A stretch of DNA of 33,921 nucleotides from Priapulus caudatus (GCF_000485595.1 NW_014577399.1:135971-169891), one strand, 5' to 3'. Shown: positions 8,414 to 20,715, counted from the stretch's first letter. Numbers and translations: made by a program. The notes: generated by a model from the sequence alone, not told the origin.

Positions 8414-11174
8414 CTGCTAATAACAATGAATACTCGCGCCTCAGCAAGAACGTGTGCACAAGGTCGCGTTGGGGCATCACGTACACAGACCTCGCGTGTA
8501 AAAACCTCGGCTACAATGCGGCATTCTCTTTATTCTAGGGCATCAAAATGTGGTGAGTACATCCTGTGTCATCACTCGGCTCAATGACGGTATCCTTGCC
8601 CGCAAAAATAGACACCGAGAGAGAGAGTTCCTGCGAGGAGCAATTTATACCTATATATAACAGCACTCTATAATAACCCGAAGCCGGGATTATCACCTTA
8701 AACTGTTGAAGCCCATATCTTACAAGGTGACCTAATAACCAGAAACGATACCCCATATAGTATATAAATTAATTAGCATATATTGACTATTATAATTAGA
8801 CACATAAAGATATTATAACTAAACATAACAACTTATAAATTTGTCTAGGAGATTATTTTAGGGTATAACCCTTCTGCGTATGAATCCTGATGTGTATGGT
8901 GGGTAACCATTCATACGGGATATCAATATATATACCCAGAATACACGGAACCTAATGGTTATACTGAGCCCAATGGTATAGGAGTAAGGAGATTAATAAT
9001 AGCAATGCTTTATTTTAAATTTAAATTATCCAACTTCCTCATGAATATGAGGTAATATTTGTAATAATAATAATTCATGTCCAATTACCAAAATAATAAT
9101 AAATAACGCTAGTAATACTCAATACAGAGCTCGAAACAGTAAGAAAGTGGTGACACTCAGTCATCTGATAGTGGGAACCTGGTGAGCAGACCGGCGTTGC
9201 CACTGATGTAGGTGCCCCAGCAAGTAAAATGGGCGTTGGATGTTGGGGGTAATTTACGAATTAACCGTCAGTTTCAATTATTAAGTTGAATCCCCTGTAA
9301 CAAGCTGTCTAAATCCATAAAACCACTCACAAAAGAAGTAACAATGGGTCTGTTGATAATTAGTGTGTACACGCACTATAGACTGCTGCCCTCCTACCGC
9401 GCTGTGTGTATCTAATGGTCGGCTTTCTCTGCTAAAATAGTCTTACTAGGTTCGATGCAAATGTCGCCTGCAACTGTCCCGGGCTCGCGTCTTCCTAAAA
9501 GATGTATTACGCCATTCACCTCGAGCTGAATGTTAACCCTGAGTTCCTACTAATTTAGCGCGCGAACTTCTTTTGCTGTCGAAATGAACACCGAAATGGA
9601 AGACCTCGCTCGCGCTTTCCCAAATGACACAAATTTTCATATCAGGAGTCTCTCATGCATCACACAGGATTAAATTGAGGAAACAAACATTAAGACTAAT
9701 TAACTGCCGCTCTCCTGCAAATCAATTAAACACCGTCACAATATCGGTTCACAATTACACAGCAGCTATGCAAGATCAATGCGGCACCGTCATTGCCAAA
9801 TGGACGTGTCTGATGCCTCATAGGAAACCTAAGCCGCCATCGACCAAAGCCGACCGTTCGCACAGCTTCCGAGTCCACTCGCTCGACCTTGCCGTAAAAT
9901 TCTCTCCATTACCCAAGGAATCTGAAAAAGTCTAAACCAAAATCCTGAAAACCCAGAATAATGTTTTTATGAGCGGCTTAATGCCATGAAGGTATGAAAA
10001 ATCGTGCACGAGTGCAAATCCGAAACCAAAGAGAAAACCACCCCCTATAGAGTACATTTCTTAACCCTTTGATTCCCGGATTCATCAGTTAGATATTAAA
10101 GGTTGAAGTTTACCGAGAGAGCGCGTATCTACGGCGTTCTATTCGCAAACGATTAAAAATAAAGAAATTTACGATTATCATACTATAGTACGCCCTGCTT
10201 ACGCTATAGTTGCCGACTCCAGATATTAACTGATATATATTATGCTGTGATCTAGTTCAAACGCTGAATTCAAATAAGCGTAGTTGCCTAATTAACGCGC
10301 GCACCCAGGTTAATAGACAATCGATCAGCCCAAGCAAACAATGAGTTTTCTAACCGTCGTTAATGTTTTGATCTAAATACCGGTGTAATGCCGTGTCTAC
10401 ATTTAGATGATCAGTAAACGACCACCGTCGAGCGCGCTACTGATACAAGCCACAACAACTCAACCATTTTTACTCTCAATTCGTTCTAAAGATTTGAGCA
10501 CAACGTGGGGCCAAACTTATTTAAGCACGCCAACCCCGCATAAAGACCAGATCTGGTTTTCCCATAACTAGTCTTTTGGACAACACAGTTACACCGACAC
10601 AACGAATCAGCCACATGCGACAGGCGACACCGCAACCGAGGCGACTGCCACGCACGCACGCAACGCAACAGCACGCAACACACGACACACAACATGAAAC
10701 AACCCCACAAGAAAACCGGCAACGCGCGCACTCGTCCAATAAGGAGATTTAAGAAAACCTTTGAAACCGTTTCAAAACTGAGATGTAATTCTTTTAAAAC
10801 CTGTGCTTTGCCCTCCAACGAACACACTTAAGACATGCGAGCGCATACTCTGCACTCACCATAACATATTTTGCCAAGATACAACCCACAATGTCCATTC
10901 GCTAGACAGAAAAACAGCGAAACAATTGTTCTCTAACAGGCTACACCACACCTTACGGGTCCAACACGAACAACACAACTAAAGAAACTCCGAATTAAAA
11001 TCCAGACCGATTTCCCTATGGCCAACTAGTACAGTCTTCTACTCCAATGAACGTGCGCACCCAGGAGCTTCAGTCCACTGCATGCACCAACATAATCATA
11101 CTCCTAATCGGTGATTTCAGCCACATGACCTGTAATCACGACTTGAATGTGTATTTAAGGGTGTCGCGGCTCAC

Positions 11175-11322
11175 CTCAATGAAGGTCTTGCACGCGGCTA
11201 TGTCATCACACACACACGCAGCGTTCGCCGCCTGTCGTGATTTTCAGCGATGCTGTCCCAACAGGGAACAACTCGCCTCCAAGATCGCCTTCGCTCCTAC
11301 TATCCACACACTGAACTCTCCC
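11175..11322 (-). pseudogene. PLEKHG: Noisy copy of PH exon 2 (copy B)
   Basis: Aligns with 1460-1576: the donor side 'GGCTCACCTCAAT' and acceptor side 'CTCTCCCCTGTCAT' (plus-strand bases) are kept, but the exon is 148 instead of 117 bases, with an added CA-rich insertion near 11205-11220 and several single-base changes. The frame is broken. Either error-laden sequence or a dead exon. Confidence 0.75.
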
Positions 11323-14129
11323 CTGTCATAAAATACATATAATAAATTTCAAAACATTTAACTAAAATCCCTAAATGACAATTAGCGGCACACTGCAACG
11401 CTTTCAACATAAATCTCACGTGTGCGTTGTGTTCTATGTCGAGCCATACAATCTATACAAGGCAGGTTCAGAACAAAACACACGACTCGCGTATTTTTAC
11501 ACCCACACGAAGAATCACAGAACTAACAAATCACATTTTAAACGGGTATAGATAAGCTAACGAAGCACAGACTACTCTTTTACCGGAGCTATATCTTGTG
11601 TTTATGTGTTACCATTAATTATTTTGAGTTATCTACCTTGCAATACATCCCATCACATAATCACTATACTTGGTTCGAGCGAAAACCGAGAACAATAGTA
11701 AATGACAAGCCACATGATATCTTTATAATAACCCTGGATATGCACATTATTCGATCTCTAACCCACCCCATCAAGTTGTTCACAAAGAGAGGTTCATCCT
11801 CGAGCCTCGGCTTGCCGGTTAAACACGAGGATACGAAACTAGCCACCGGCTTAAATACGAGTAAAGCTGTGTGTGCTAAATCTAAAAGGGGTGGATGAAC
11901 TGCCAGGTATCTATGCTTATTAAGAGCTCTCGAAATGAGTGAAATCCCCGAACGCCACTCGCGCAGAGAATGCCTGTACCATATGACGCACAGCCGAAGA
12001 AGAGAAAGTCGCGGGCGCCAGGAATAAATAAAGTACGACTCGCTAACGTTCTTGCGCGCCAGCACACCTGAAAGCAGTCCACTCCTAGCCCTGAAGTCCC
12101 CCAGAAACAAACACACCACAGAGTGCGAAGCTCGAGCAAACGATCATTTCGAACCAAGAAAACTGTAGCAAAATACGAATTAGAAAAAACCAGTCTTATC
12201 TTCACAGCGGTTGTGAGGAAGAACGAAGAGAGAAGAAGAGAAGAGTGTTGAAATCTCTCGAATGTGTTTCCAAATAATGGGCTATTGAGTTAGGGTCCAA
12301 GAGATATTAAGGGATTCTTTTATAGAATTACCGGTGTGTATGGTTTTGATAGACGAAGTTTACCCCAAATCGAGACAACGAATTGAAGGGTCAGCCTCTA
12401 AGACAACCCTATTAACACGCAAGAGTAACCGATGTAAGTGCGAAAATTTTCACGAAGTGGACGCCGGACCTTCAAACTCTCTCCAAGTTTAACTTTTACA
12501 CTTCTCTCAAAACACTCACATTTACGTAATGTTTTATCATTCGAAAATCTGCAATAAACGCCAGTGCCGGTATGCACAAAACGGCTTGAGAGCCGCTAGA
12601 TGGCGTCCGCTGTTGCGTTCATCTGACGAACGACATCAAAACACACGCACACTTCCCCTTTCGACCCGCCACACCCTTGTATTCTGTTTGCTGGAGCCTA
12701 TCTGACACCGAGCCCGAAAGTAGTTCCGTCCCTACCCTTCCTAATTACCCATCCAGCAATAGCACAGAAGACGAGGCGCAGAGTCGCCGTATCCCTACCA
12801 AACACACATTTTAAATTCCATAGTGTTTAATTAACAGCTGAAGACCCCGAGAGGGTTAGCCCCCCATGCCGACCATCCCAAAGTCTCGAAAGGGTTAGGT
12901 CCGGGCCGCCGTATGAAACGCAAAACAAATTTCCCGCTCTCGAATCATCGAGAGCAACAGGCACATACACCCTGTATCCCACTCCAAGACGTACGCCCAA
13001 GCACTCTACACGGTTTAAGCTTCAACGCGCCAGATGCCTGCAGCACACAGTTTGCCTGACAGCCCATCTCTGCAGAGGAACGCGGCAGGTCAACTGCAAG
13101 ACGAATTCTTAAAACTTCAACGCAAATTCAACGTAATTCCAGTCGTAAACTCCCTAATTCAGCCGTCATCCGTAATTGTGTCCTGAAACTAGTCTATTTC
13201 ACATTCTCTGTATCAAGCTAACTCTTGAAAAAAAACCTTATCAAGCACTCCTCCCCGCAAACAAAATGTACGGAGTCTAAAGGCTTTGTCGCCGTACCCA
13301 TCAAATACTTCTGCCTGCGTGCCGGGGGTATAAAAAGCCCCTTCCATATTCCATTAAACAATAACCTCAGAGAAGTATAAAATTTTCCCCCCGTCGCCCC
13401 GCTCGTTCTCACGTCAACTACCCCTCCCATCAGAGCCCGAACCCTCCGCTGAAAACCGTCGAGCATTTTCATATCGTCACCATATCCGACCACGACTACA
13501 TATTCAGGCACCACCGCGTAAAAAAAAGCACAACGAATAAGACCCGGATCTTGCTATCATAATAATAATAACACACAATGTTCGTCGAAGAGAAATATTG
13601 AGGCTTAACTTCTCACATGCTACTTAACACCAGTAAAGTGGCCTGTACAGTAAATATGAAGACGTAACTGTCAATAAACCACTTGCCAAACACGAGGAGA
13701 ACCACCTACGCACACCGCCCGGCAAATTAAACATGAATATCAAACGCCGAAACCAATTCGCAGCCCAGGTCTATGACCCAGTTATATATCAGCCATTATT
13801 ACGATCCGCTAGTTTATCAATGAAATGATTATTCGTAACAACGTGAGTGTTGAATTTATTGCGTACGGTTTATCGGTGAGATGCTAACGAGCTGCCATTC
13901 GTTTCCTGGGTCGAGTGCGGGACGTTTCAGAGGTAACCGGCACGACGTGCAATAATAACCCCGAACGTCAAGTTCCCCACGACTCATAATTCATGAATAA
14001 GTCGATTGACGACCGTTAATAACAACTGATATAAAACTTGGGTCGTTAACAACACATAACGAAGACTCGCCGAAATGCAATCTCGCGCGCACAAGAAACC
14101 ACATGAGCCGTGACGCGCTGCAATTATAC

Positions 14130-14286
14130 CTTCAGCAGGGGCAGGTGGTATTTGAGGATGCTCTGAACTGGCTTAGCGGTAAGAGCCGGAGGGGAAGGGC
14201 CGGTGGTTGCGAAGAACGTCTGTCGATGCGGAAGAATTTACCCGACCCCTTCGCGTTCATGCACTTTGGTCAGCACCTCCATCGAC
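14130..14286 (-). pseudogene. PLEKHG: Noisy copy of the DH core exon (copy B)
   Basis: Aligns with 3318-3468 base for base apart from about a dozen indels and substitutions; 157 instead of 151 bases. Both splice sites survive ('ATTATAC' donor side and 'CTGGGGAGGG' acceptor side on the plus strand). The K-P-V-Q-R-I-L-K-Y core is destroyed by frameshifts. Confidence 0.85.
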
Positions 14287-14344
14287 CTGGGGAGGGAAAA
14301 TCAACAAAATTAAAAAATCAGGGAAAGGCATCATCATTCGCCGC

Positions 14345-15025
14345 GTTAAGTGTCCAGGGACAGAGTTTTATCTCCGGTTATTCGCAGGGACGAAGTTTAT
14401 TCCGTGTTAATCCGAGGCACCGAGTTAATTCTGGTATCCAGCATACTTATTCCGCAGTTAATTCACAGGCACGGAGTTAACTGTTCGCATTCTATAGTTC
14501 AAGGCAACGAGTCTTTTCTTCGTTAATTTACGGCACGAGTATCGTCTTAACCAGCACGGAGTTATCCTCATTAATTCAACGAGGCACGAGTTAAATTCCT
14601 CGTTAATTCTCAAGGCACGAGTTAATCCTCGTTAATTCCAGGCACGACTATTATATTCCATCAATATTTACAAGTTATACATTTCATACAGACGCACGAG
14701 TTATTCCTCGTAATTCCCAGCACGAGTTACCGATTCCTCATAATTCGCCAGCACAGAGTTTACTTGCTCGTTAATTCCCAAGCAGAGTTTAAACCTGTTG
14801 TCGTAATTCCAGGTACGAGTACCACATGTTGCTTAGTTCCAGGCACGAGTTTAACTGTTCGTTACGCTTCAAGGCACGAGTTAACGTCTTCACAGACACA
14901 CGAGTTAATTGTTTCATCAATTCCAGGCAGCGATTTAATTTCCGCGATGTTCCAGGCCAAGTTATTTGTTCGTTAATATTCCTGGCACGAGTCTAATTGT
15001 TGTTCAATTCCAGGCACGAATTAAC
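14345..15025. repeat. 28-bp minisatellite, noisy copy (copy B)
   Basis: Same GGCACGAGTTAATTCC array as at 3524-4192, with units broken by scattered one-base insertions and deletions and an unrelated patch near 14650-14690. Array length is nearly the same as in copy A, arguing that the two are recent copies or the same locus. Confidence 0.85.
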
Positions 15026-15539
15026 GGCGAACAGCTTCCGCGGCCGTTTCCCGCAGAGAACAGAGCTTGCGTCGGGCCTCGCGTCTGTCGTTAAACATGT
15101 GTGGTGACCTTCTCCTCTCAAACAAATTTTAAGTAGGTGGCGGATGTCACTGGCGAGATTATGTACTGTCAACGGCACGGCGACATTTCTTCGTGTTAAA
15201 CGGGCCAGAAGTTACCGGCGCGTAAACTGAGAAGACGTACAACACGTTAAAGTATAGAAACGAAATTTTTGTTGGCGCGATGTTTTCTTAACTGGTTGTT
15301 TACTAGCTTTCTGAGGCCCCGTTGTTCAGAAACCAAAATTAACGTTGACAAGTCTGTATCCTATATAATACACGGTGGGTCGCTCCTTCTACCTGCAATA
15401 CGGGCCCAACAACTGACTTGTTTTTATTTTTTTTTCGCACGCCGTCATACGGGTTGTTTACTGAAACTTGATTTCTCTGTTTAATACACAAGTGATCGCC
15501 CTTAGCTGCTATATATACAGGACGCCAACAACTAACTTA

Positions 15540-15605
15540 CTTTGGGATAGCTGTGCGTACTCTGTGTAGATGTCAGTGGACCATGTCTGTGGCGTGGTGA
15601 AACAG
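15540..15605 (-). pseudogene. Duplicated partial DH exon, copy B
   Basis: Counterpart of 4707-4775 with small indels; retains 'CTCTGTGTAGATGTCAGTG'. Shows the partial exon duplication is shared by both copies. Confidence 0.65.
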
Positions 15606-15677
15606 TTCTTGCAGACAACTTACAACAACAAACTGTACACAACAACAGCTTTACACATCACTTAACATACAACTTAC

Positions 15678-15802
15678 TTGGGATATGCTGGTGGCAGTAC
15701 TGCTGTGTAGATGTCAGTGAAGCCATGTGTGTGGCGTGGGAAACCACTTGCTATCTCTACTACATCGTCGTCTGTGGTTTGCCAAGTCCTTGCGCAGTTC
15801 GG
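15678..15802 (-). pseudogene. PLEKHG: Noisy copy of DH exon (copy B)
   Basis: Counterpart of 4840-4959, 125 instead of 120 bases, with at least five small indels that break the frame. Donor (CTTAC on plus) and acceptor (GGCTGCAACG on plus) are recognisable. It lies in the expected genomic position directly downstream of exon 18745-18845. Confidence 0.85.
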
Positions 15803-15859
15803 CTGCAACGAATGCAATGTTAACAACATTCAGAGGCGACAGAAACATGACATGCAGCG

Positions 15860-16235
15860 CACGTCACGGGCTCTAAGCGCCACGCCACGCACGGCACGAC
15901 CACGCACGCTTAACAACGCAGGCAGGGCAGACAGGCACCACGCACGCAGACGCACGGACGCACGAACGGAAGCGCAAGAGGCAGGCACACCACGCAGGCA
16001 CAGCACTGCACCGCACTCCTGCTACCGACGCCGACCCCGCAGGCAGGCACACATGCATCGCACTGCAACGCACACCACAACGTCACGCAGCGACCGAACC
16101 ACGCACGCACATACCCACAGCATGCACGCACTGCACGCTATCGGTTGCACGCCACATCAGCGCCGAAACCGCACGCACGAGGTTGGGCAGGGCGCAACGC
16201 ACGCAACGCCAACGCACTATATTTATCACGTATTT
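15860..16235. repeat. Degraded CACG-rich microsatellite (copy B)
   Basis: Interrupted CACGCA tetranucleotide tract matching the cleaner array at 5010-5128 but three times longer and continuing into AT-rich DNA. Confidence 0.7.
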
Positions 16236-16497
16236 GATTTCTTTTTAAATTAAAGCGCAGATGGCTGCAGATGCTATCGAATATACTAATCCCCTAATTC
16301 CATTAGATGGCAGGATTTTTTTTTCTAGCTGACACGCTAAAAACAATTACGTTGGCTCCAACGTGCATCGAACATTTTTTTTATCGCTGGAAAACGGGGA
16401 AAATATATATTAATTACTTAACAGAAAACACGTTTAGCTATAACATCTTATCCAAGACGAATCAACTCACAGTTAATTTTACTCACTTGAGAATTAT
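16236..16497. other. Intron, unique AT-rich segment
   Basis: AT-rich, no feature seen. Marks the return to unduplicated sequence after copy B. Confidence 0.5.
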
Positions 16498-16645
16498 ACA
16501 TGAGCTATACATACATACATACATATACGTACATACATACATATACATACATACATAAAAATCATAACATACATACATACCATACATACATAATACATAC
16601 ATACATACATACATACACTACATACATACTACATACAACATACGC
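16498..16645. repeat. (ACAT)n microsatellite
   Basis: Tetranucleotide ACAT/TACA array with occasional one-base slips. Confidence 0.9.
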
Positions 16646-16902
16646 AATATACATACATATCATAATCAAAATTAAATAAATAGGAGTAGATAATAGGGAA
16701 TTCCTATTATCTAAGCTCCTGATACATACATATACGTACATATACAGAAAGCAAGCTACACATGACTGCCCGGCTGCAATTAACCAGTAATGTTGTGCAC
16801 TGTATATCTATGTGAAACTTGGTTTTGCCTGTCCGCAACGAAAAAAGGCTACGACTGTCCGCTGTTTTATTGCTGAATTCAAGCCTAACAAATGGCCGTG
16901 TA

Positions 16903-16904
<2 letters not shown>
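16646..16904. other. Intron with a short foldback at 16685-16717
   Basis: A short imperfect inverted repeat, GGAGTAGATAATAGG against CCTATTATCTAAGCTCC, brackets an EcoRI-like GAATTC. Its AGTAGATAAT core also occurs in the hairpin at 19177-19222, suggesting a related small foldback family. Confidence 0.45.
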
Positions 16905-16948
<44 letters not shown>

Positions 16949-17002
16949 GAAGAAGAGAGCAGAGAAGAGGCGGAGCGGAGAGAGGCGAGAGCGAGCGAGA
17001 GC

Positions 17003-17040
<38 letters not shown>

Positions 17041-17225
17041 AGAGAGAGAGCGGAGAGTCGATGAGAGACACCGAGAGAGAGGAGAGAGAGCAGAGAAGAG
17101 AGAGAAGAGGAAGAGAGAGAAGAGGCGAGAAAGAGAGAGAGAGAGAGCGAGAGAGAGAGAGAGAGAGAAGAGAAAAGAGAGAGAGAGACGAGCGGAGAAG
17201 AGAGAGAGAAGAGAGAGAGAGAGCG

Positions 17226-17282
<57 letters not shown>

Positions 17283-17291
17283 AAGAGAGCG

Positions 17292-17325
<34 letters not shown>

Positions 17326-17335
17326 AGAGAGCGAT

Positions 17336-17367
<32 letters not shown>

Positions 17368-17401
17368 AGAGAGATGAGGAGAAAGAGAGAGAGAAAGAGA
17401 G

Positions 17402-17432
<31 letters not shown>

Positions 17433-17569
17433 TAGTGAGAAACAGAGATAGAGAGAAAGAGAGAGACAGAGAGGGGTGGATAGGGGGAGAGGGAGGGGAA
17501 GCGAGAGCGAGAGTGTGTGAGAGCGAGAGATAACAAGAGTGAGAGCGTGACACATAGAGATCAACACGT

Positions 17570-17609
<40 letters not shown>

Positions 17610-17612
17610 AAG
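16905..17612. repeat. Long (GA)n purine tract
   Basis: About 700 bases of GA-rich DNA with sparse C and T. Apparent open frames rich in Arg-Glu or Ser-Leu are repeat artefacts. The part at 17430-17470 resembles 7690-7740. Confidence 0.95.
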
Positions 17613-18744
17613 AATCTGCCCGAGGCATAGCAAAAGCAACTAGCATTACTCTCTGTACAGCCAACCAACAGCAGTAAGATCTGCATCTTAACTAGCATCC
17701 TTGAGATGCTCGATCTTCTAAATTCGCATACATAATGTATGACAGTGCACGTGACGCGTATAGAGCACGCGGCAAATACTTTAAATGCACAGTGTTGATA
17801 TAATATAGTAGTCAGCTCTCCCAATACGGACCACCTTATAGGAACCCATCTATTTAGTCCAGTTTTTGTGTGGGGAAGTTCGGATTATGAGGGGAGGGGG
17901 GCATCATACATGTCTCAGATCGCGTTAGAATTTAAATATTCGTTCGGTTTAACGTGAGGTTCGTTTAAGCCGATCAGAAATTCAACCGAGACGCATATAA
18001 ATTTGCACTGTCAGCGGCAGGCGCATGTGACAGCTCCCATGTGAAACAGCCGTCAGCGCACATTACTATAACATCTTACAACGTACTAATATCGCATACA
18101 CTCTAGATTAAATTAAGCTTAAACCGAGCTGAGTGAGTGAACAAAGTGAGTCAGCTTTGAAAAAGTCTCCTGTTAGGACGCGAAACGTTAGCAGGTACGT
18201 TTGAACCTCACGGTTGAGCAGAAATCAACCAAGTTACACATACCTATCTAAGCTTAAACCATTTTACACGCGTGAAACAACGCGGGAAGATGATCCCCCA
18301 TGTCGCGTACAGTGAGTCTACAACGCTGGCTCTCAGGAACACAAGTATATAGATATATACACGAGTCCATGCGCACCGCACCGCATGCAATATGAACAGG
18401 TTTGCCGACGTGCTGCTTGCTTCTACTGGCCACACACCAACACACCTACGCCACACCAGCTACCCAGCATTATTGACACCGTCAGTGAGAAATGGACGCC
18501 GTGGTCGTTATTATAGTGACGTATTATCCCATATTGACACTTGAATTGCAATAAAGTAATAGCCGACAACTGGTATATTATAGCTAGACCAGAAATCACG
18601 GTAACTTGGTTTGGGTACTATATAATACAATTACCAGCAAAGCAACGGGTTTTATTCTAGGGTACTAGCACGACATTACGTAATACGGGTGCTCAGGCAA
18701 CTTAAGAGAGATACTAACCAGATAACTTCCAGAGAGATGCTCAC
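17613..18744. other. Large intron; possible retroelement or ribozyme remnant near 18151-18195
   Basis: No exon seen. At 18165-18190 the sequence 'GTCTCCTGTTAGGACGCG' followed by AAACGTTAG resembles the stem II-GAAAC portion of hammerhead ribozymes carried by Penelope-like and related elements, but the expected CTGATGA core upstream is not intact. Treated as a weak remnant. Confidence 0.3.
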
Positions 18745-18845
18745 CTATTGAAGCGCCATATTTCCTCTATGTTGCCAAACAGAGCGCACACATCCGCTGG
18801 TTTGATTGCAACTTCTGGCGTATCGATGATACATTTCAGGTAGCC
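18745..18845 (-). CDS. PLEKHG: RhoGEF DH-domain exon
   Basis: A 101-base exon of 33 codons plus two bases. It reads G-Y-L-K-C-I-I-D-T-P, then A-L-F-G-N-I-E-E-I-W-R-F-N. The Dbl-domain pattern 'Y-L-x-x-I ... L-F-G-N-I-x-x-I-x-x-F-N' (helices 1-2) is plain. Acceptor is CGATGCAG, donor GTGAGC. It joins in phase 0 to the exon ending Q-E-I-I-E (20580-20715), and its terminal AG is completed by the first base of the exon at 4959 (or its noisy copy at 15802). Unlike the next exons it has no second copy in the window. Confidence 0.95.
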
Positions 18846-20579
18846 CTGCATCGAAGAACAAAAAACAAAAAATATAAATGCATCGTCTGGGAACAAGAAA
18901 TCGAGTTGGCGTTATACGTGGAGATCAAAATGCTCAAAAAAAGTCTTCTACATTGATACAGCTTGTTGCTGAAGTATAATGATAACTCTTGCCAAAGACG
19001 GTTTGATATAGAAGGATATTATGGATAATCATAGTAGTTATATAAGTTATATAATAATGCGATTAATTTTATGGTATGTATTCACTATATATAAGATAGC
19101 TGAAGCATACGATCACGAGAATATATATTAATCTTAAAAGAATATATATGTTCTTGATATGATATTACATGATTACCAAGAGTAGATAATAACACAATAA
19201 CATGTGTTATTATCTACTCTTGATGATTATGATATGATATGATATGCGATGATGTCATGATAATGTAATACTATACAACCGATACAACGGATAGACACAC
19301 ACGTACATATACTCTCTGTAGAAAAACGCACTAGAGTTGGCATTTGAGAGGCACCATACGTCGGCATCTACAAACGACTTATTACAGACGAAACAACCGT
19401 TTTTCTGCTCAAGAGAAAGCCCGCGGGTCTGGCTAAACACTGTGCCAAAAAGTACCACCATCGCATCCCTCATGCCTCAGTGGATACGTACTACTATGTA
19501 ATGATATCAAAACATTATAAATCACTCAGTTCGTGGCTATTTATAAACAGTTACCCAAGGCAGGTGACAAGTGAAAGAACCCACACTGGCTTTTAATGTT
19601 CTAATATAAACACTTATGCTCTGATTAAGTGAACCGAACCAGTATTATTATTATTACAAAATTCGCCCCTAATTTTCAACGCAGTCGTAAAGGGATTTCC
19701 CTCTAAAAATACGACGATCGCCATGTAACATTTTTAGTCTCTACTTCCACCCCACGAATGAATGGAGGTTTTCTGTAAACGACTGCACACTGAGATAAAC
19801 GGTTGTTATCAATTCGCGATGTCGAGACGGTTTAAGATCACGCGAACTCAGCAACAAAAGCCGGGACACGCACAACCGGTCTAATACTGACATACACAGA
19901 CGTGTAAAAAAACTATATATAAAAGTAAAAAGAAATTCGTATTCTGTAACTCTGTAATAGCAGTTGCAATTACCGGGTGTAGCAAAGGCTGACTTTTTAA
20001 TAACATAAACAGTTAGTGATAATCGCGTAGGAAGAATGTCGACAGGGGGCGTTGGAACCGGTTTTCCTAGCAACTCGCTAAACCGTATTAAATATTCTGA
20101 ATGAGACCGCAGCTTGAAGGCAAATGGAAATATGATTGCACGCGGTGTTACATCACCATTAAACCTGACGGAGAAGCAAAGTGATTTGCATGTTAAATAT
20201 TTCCTATCCCTACAGATAATGTATAGTCATTTATGTTAAAACTGTACTGTTACTTTACTTCAGCCACACGCGGAAAAAAATACGCAACTCGTTTGCCAAG
20301 TACCGCTATAGAATAAGAATACAATATTTTGTATCGTCAATCCATATGCCATGCCACAACCACAAACGACCAACGAAAAGAAAAAGACGCATGTTACGAG
20401 AATCACAATACCACTACTATAACCGTAAGAAAAAACTAAAACAAAAAAAATCAAGCAGCCGATACACTATACCCCCCCCCCCCGGGCGATTGCTCGACAA
20501 GGGGAATAATAGTGGTTAGGAATTGAAGGAAAATCTAACTAAACCAAAAGTCATGTTATCTCACTCAGGGGTATCATAC
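18846..20579. other. DH intron
   Basis: AT-rich intron of 1.7 kb. Contains a near-perfect hairpin (separate entry), a (GATAT)n-like patch at 19230-19250, and a 12-C run near 20472-20483. The minus-strand open frame 19255-19473 has no homology I recognise. Confidence 0.6.
19177..19222. repeat. Hairpin with 20-bp perfect arms
   Basis: Arms 19177-19196 and 19203-19222 are exact reverse complements with a 6-base loop. The arm is CAAGAGTAGATAATAACACA. Probably a small foldback element or its remnant; the flanks are AT-rich GATAT repeats. Confidence 0.9.
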
Positions 20580-20715
20580 CTCTATGATTTCTTGAAGATC
20601 GTTGACGTACGCTCTTTCGGTCTCCAGGATTTCTAAGACGACCTTGGACAGGTAAGACATTCCCTCAGGATACCAGATCCGATGAGTTGACCCGGGTAGC
20701 GAGTTCAATGAATCC
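20580..20715 (-). CDS. PLEKHG: RhoGEF DH-domain N-terminal exon
   Basis: A 136-base exon: one base finishing an arginine codon, then 45 codons. It encodes D-S-L-N-S-L-P-G-S, then Y-L-S-K-V-V-L-E-I-L-E-T-E-R-A-Y-V-N-D-L. The 'V-x-E-I-L-x-T-E-R-x-Y-V-x-D-L' motif is the first helix (CR1) of Dbl domains, where a conserved glutamate contacts switch I of the GTPase. Acceptor is TTTATAG, donor GTATGA. It connects in phase to the upstream 514-base exon and to exon 18745-18845. Confidence 0.96.

Larger units (their letters stand above)
8300..16250. other. Copy B: noisy second copy of the RhoGEF DH/PH exon block
   Basis: About 7.9 kb collinear with copy A (1-5.1k) and extending past A's left end. Anchors (A with B): 1-80 with 8513-8600; 895-1010 with 10290-10420; 1445-1590 with 11155-11335; 3029-4330 with 13805-15175; 4427-4959 with about 15280-15802. 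B differs by frequent one- or two-base insertions, deletions and substitutions spread evenly over exons and introns, and several regions (8600-10290, 11700-13700) are hard to align by eye. Even scatter without regard to reading frame points to unpolished long-read sequence rather than to normal pseudogene decay, but decay is not excluded. B sits where DH/PH exons belong between exons 18.8k and 7.4k. Within B, open frames at 9624-9935 and 13218-13514 match nothing I know. Confidence 0.75.

Noticed and set aside
8341-8538. Plus-strand 65-aa frame resembling part of a scavenger-receptor (SRCR) domain (T-D-L-A-C-K-N-L-G-Y)
   Set aside because: Overlaps the probable PH exon and intron of the minus-strand gene, in noisy copy B; cysteine spacing is off by one and no other domain part follows.
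9624-9935. 103-aa plus-strand frame
   Set aside because: In noisy copy B; matched region of copy A has no such frame; no family recognised.
16707-17664. Overlapping 240-310 aa Ser-Leu and Arg-Glu open frames
   Set aside because: Lie in a (GA)n tract; open in multiple frames and without any domain.
19255-19473. 72-aa minus-strand frame with several cysteines
   Set aside because: Inside a confirmed intron of the same strand, no splice signals that fit, no recognised family.
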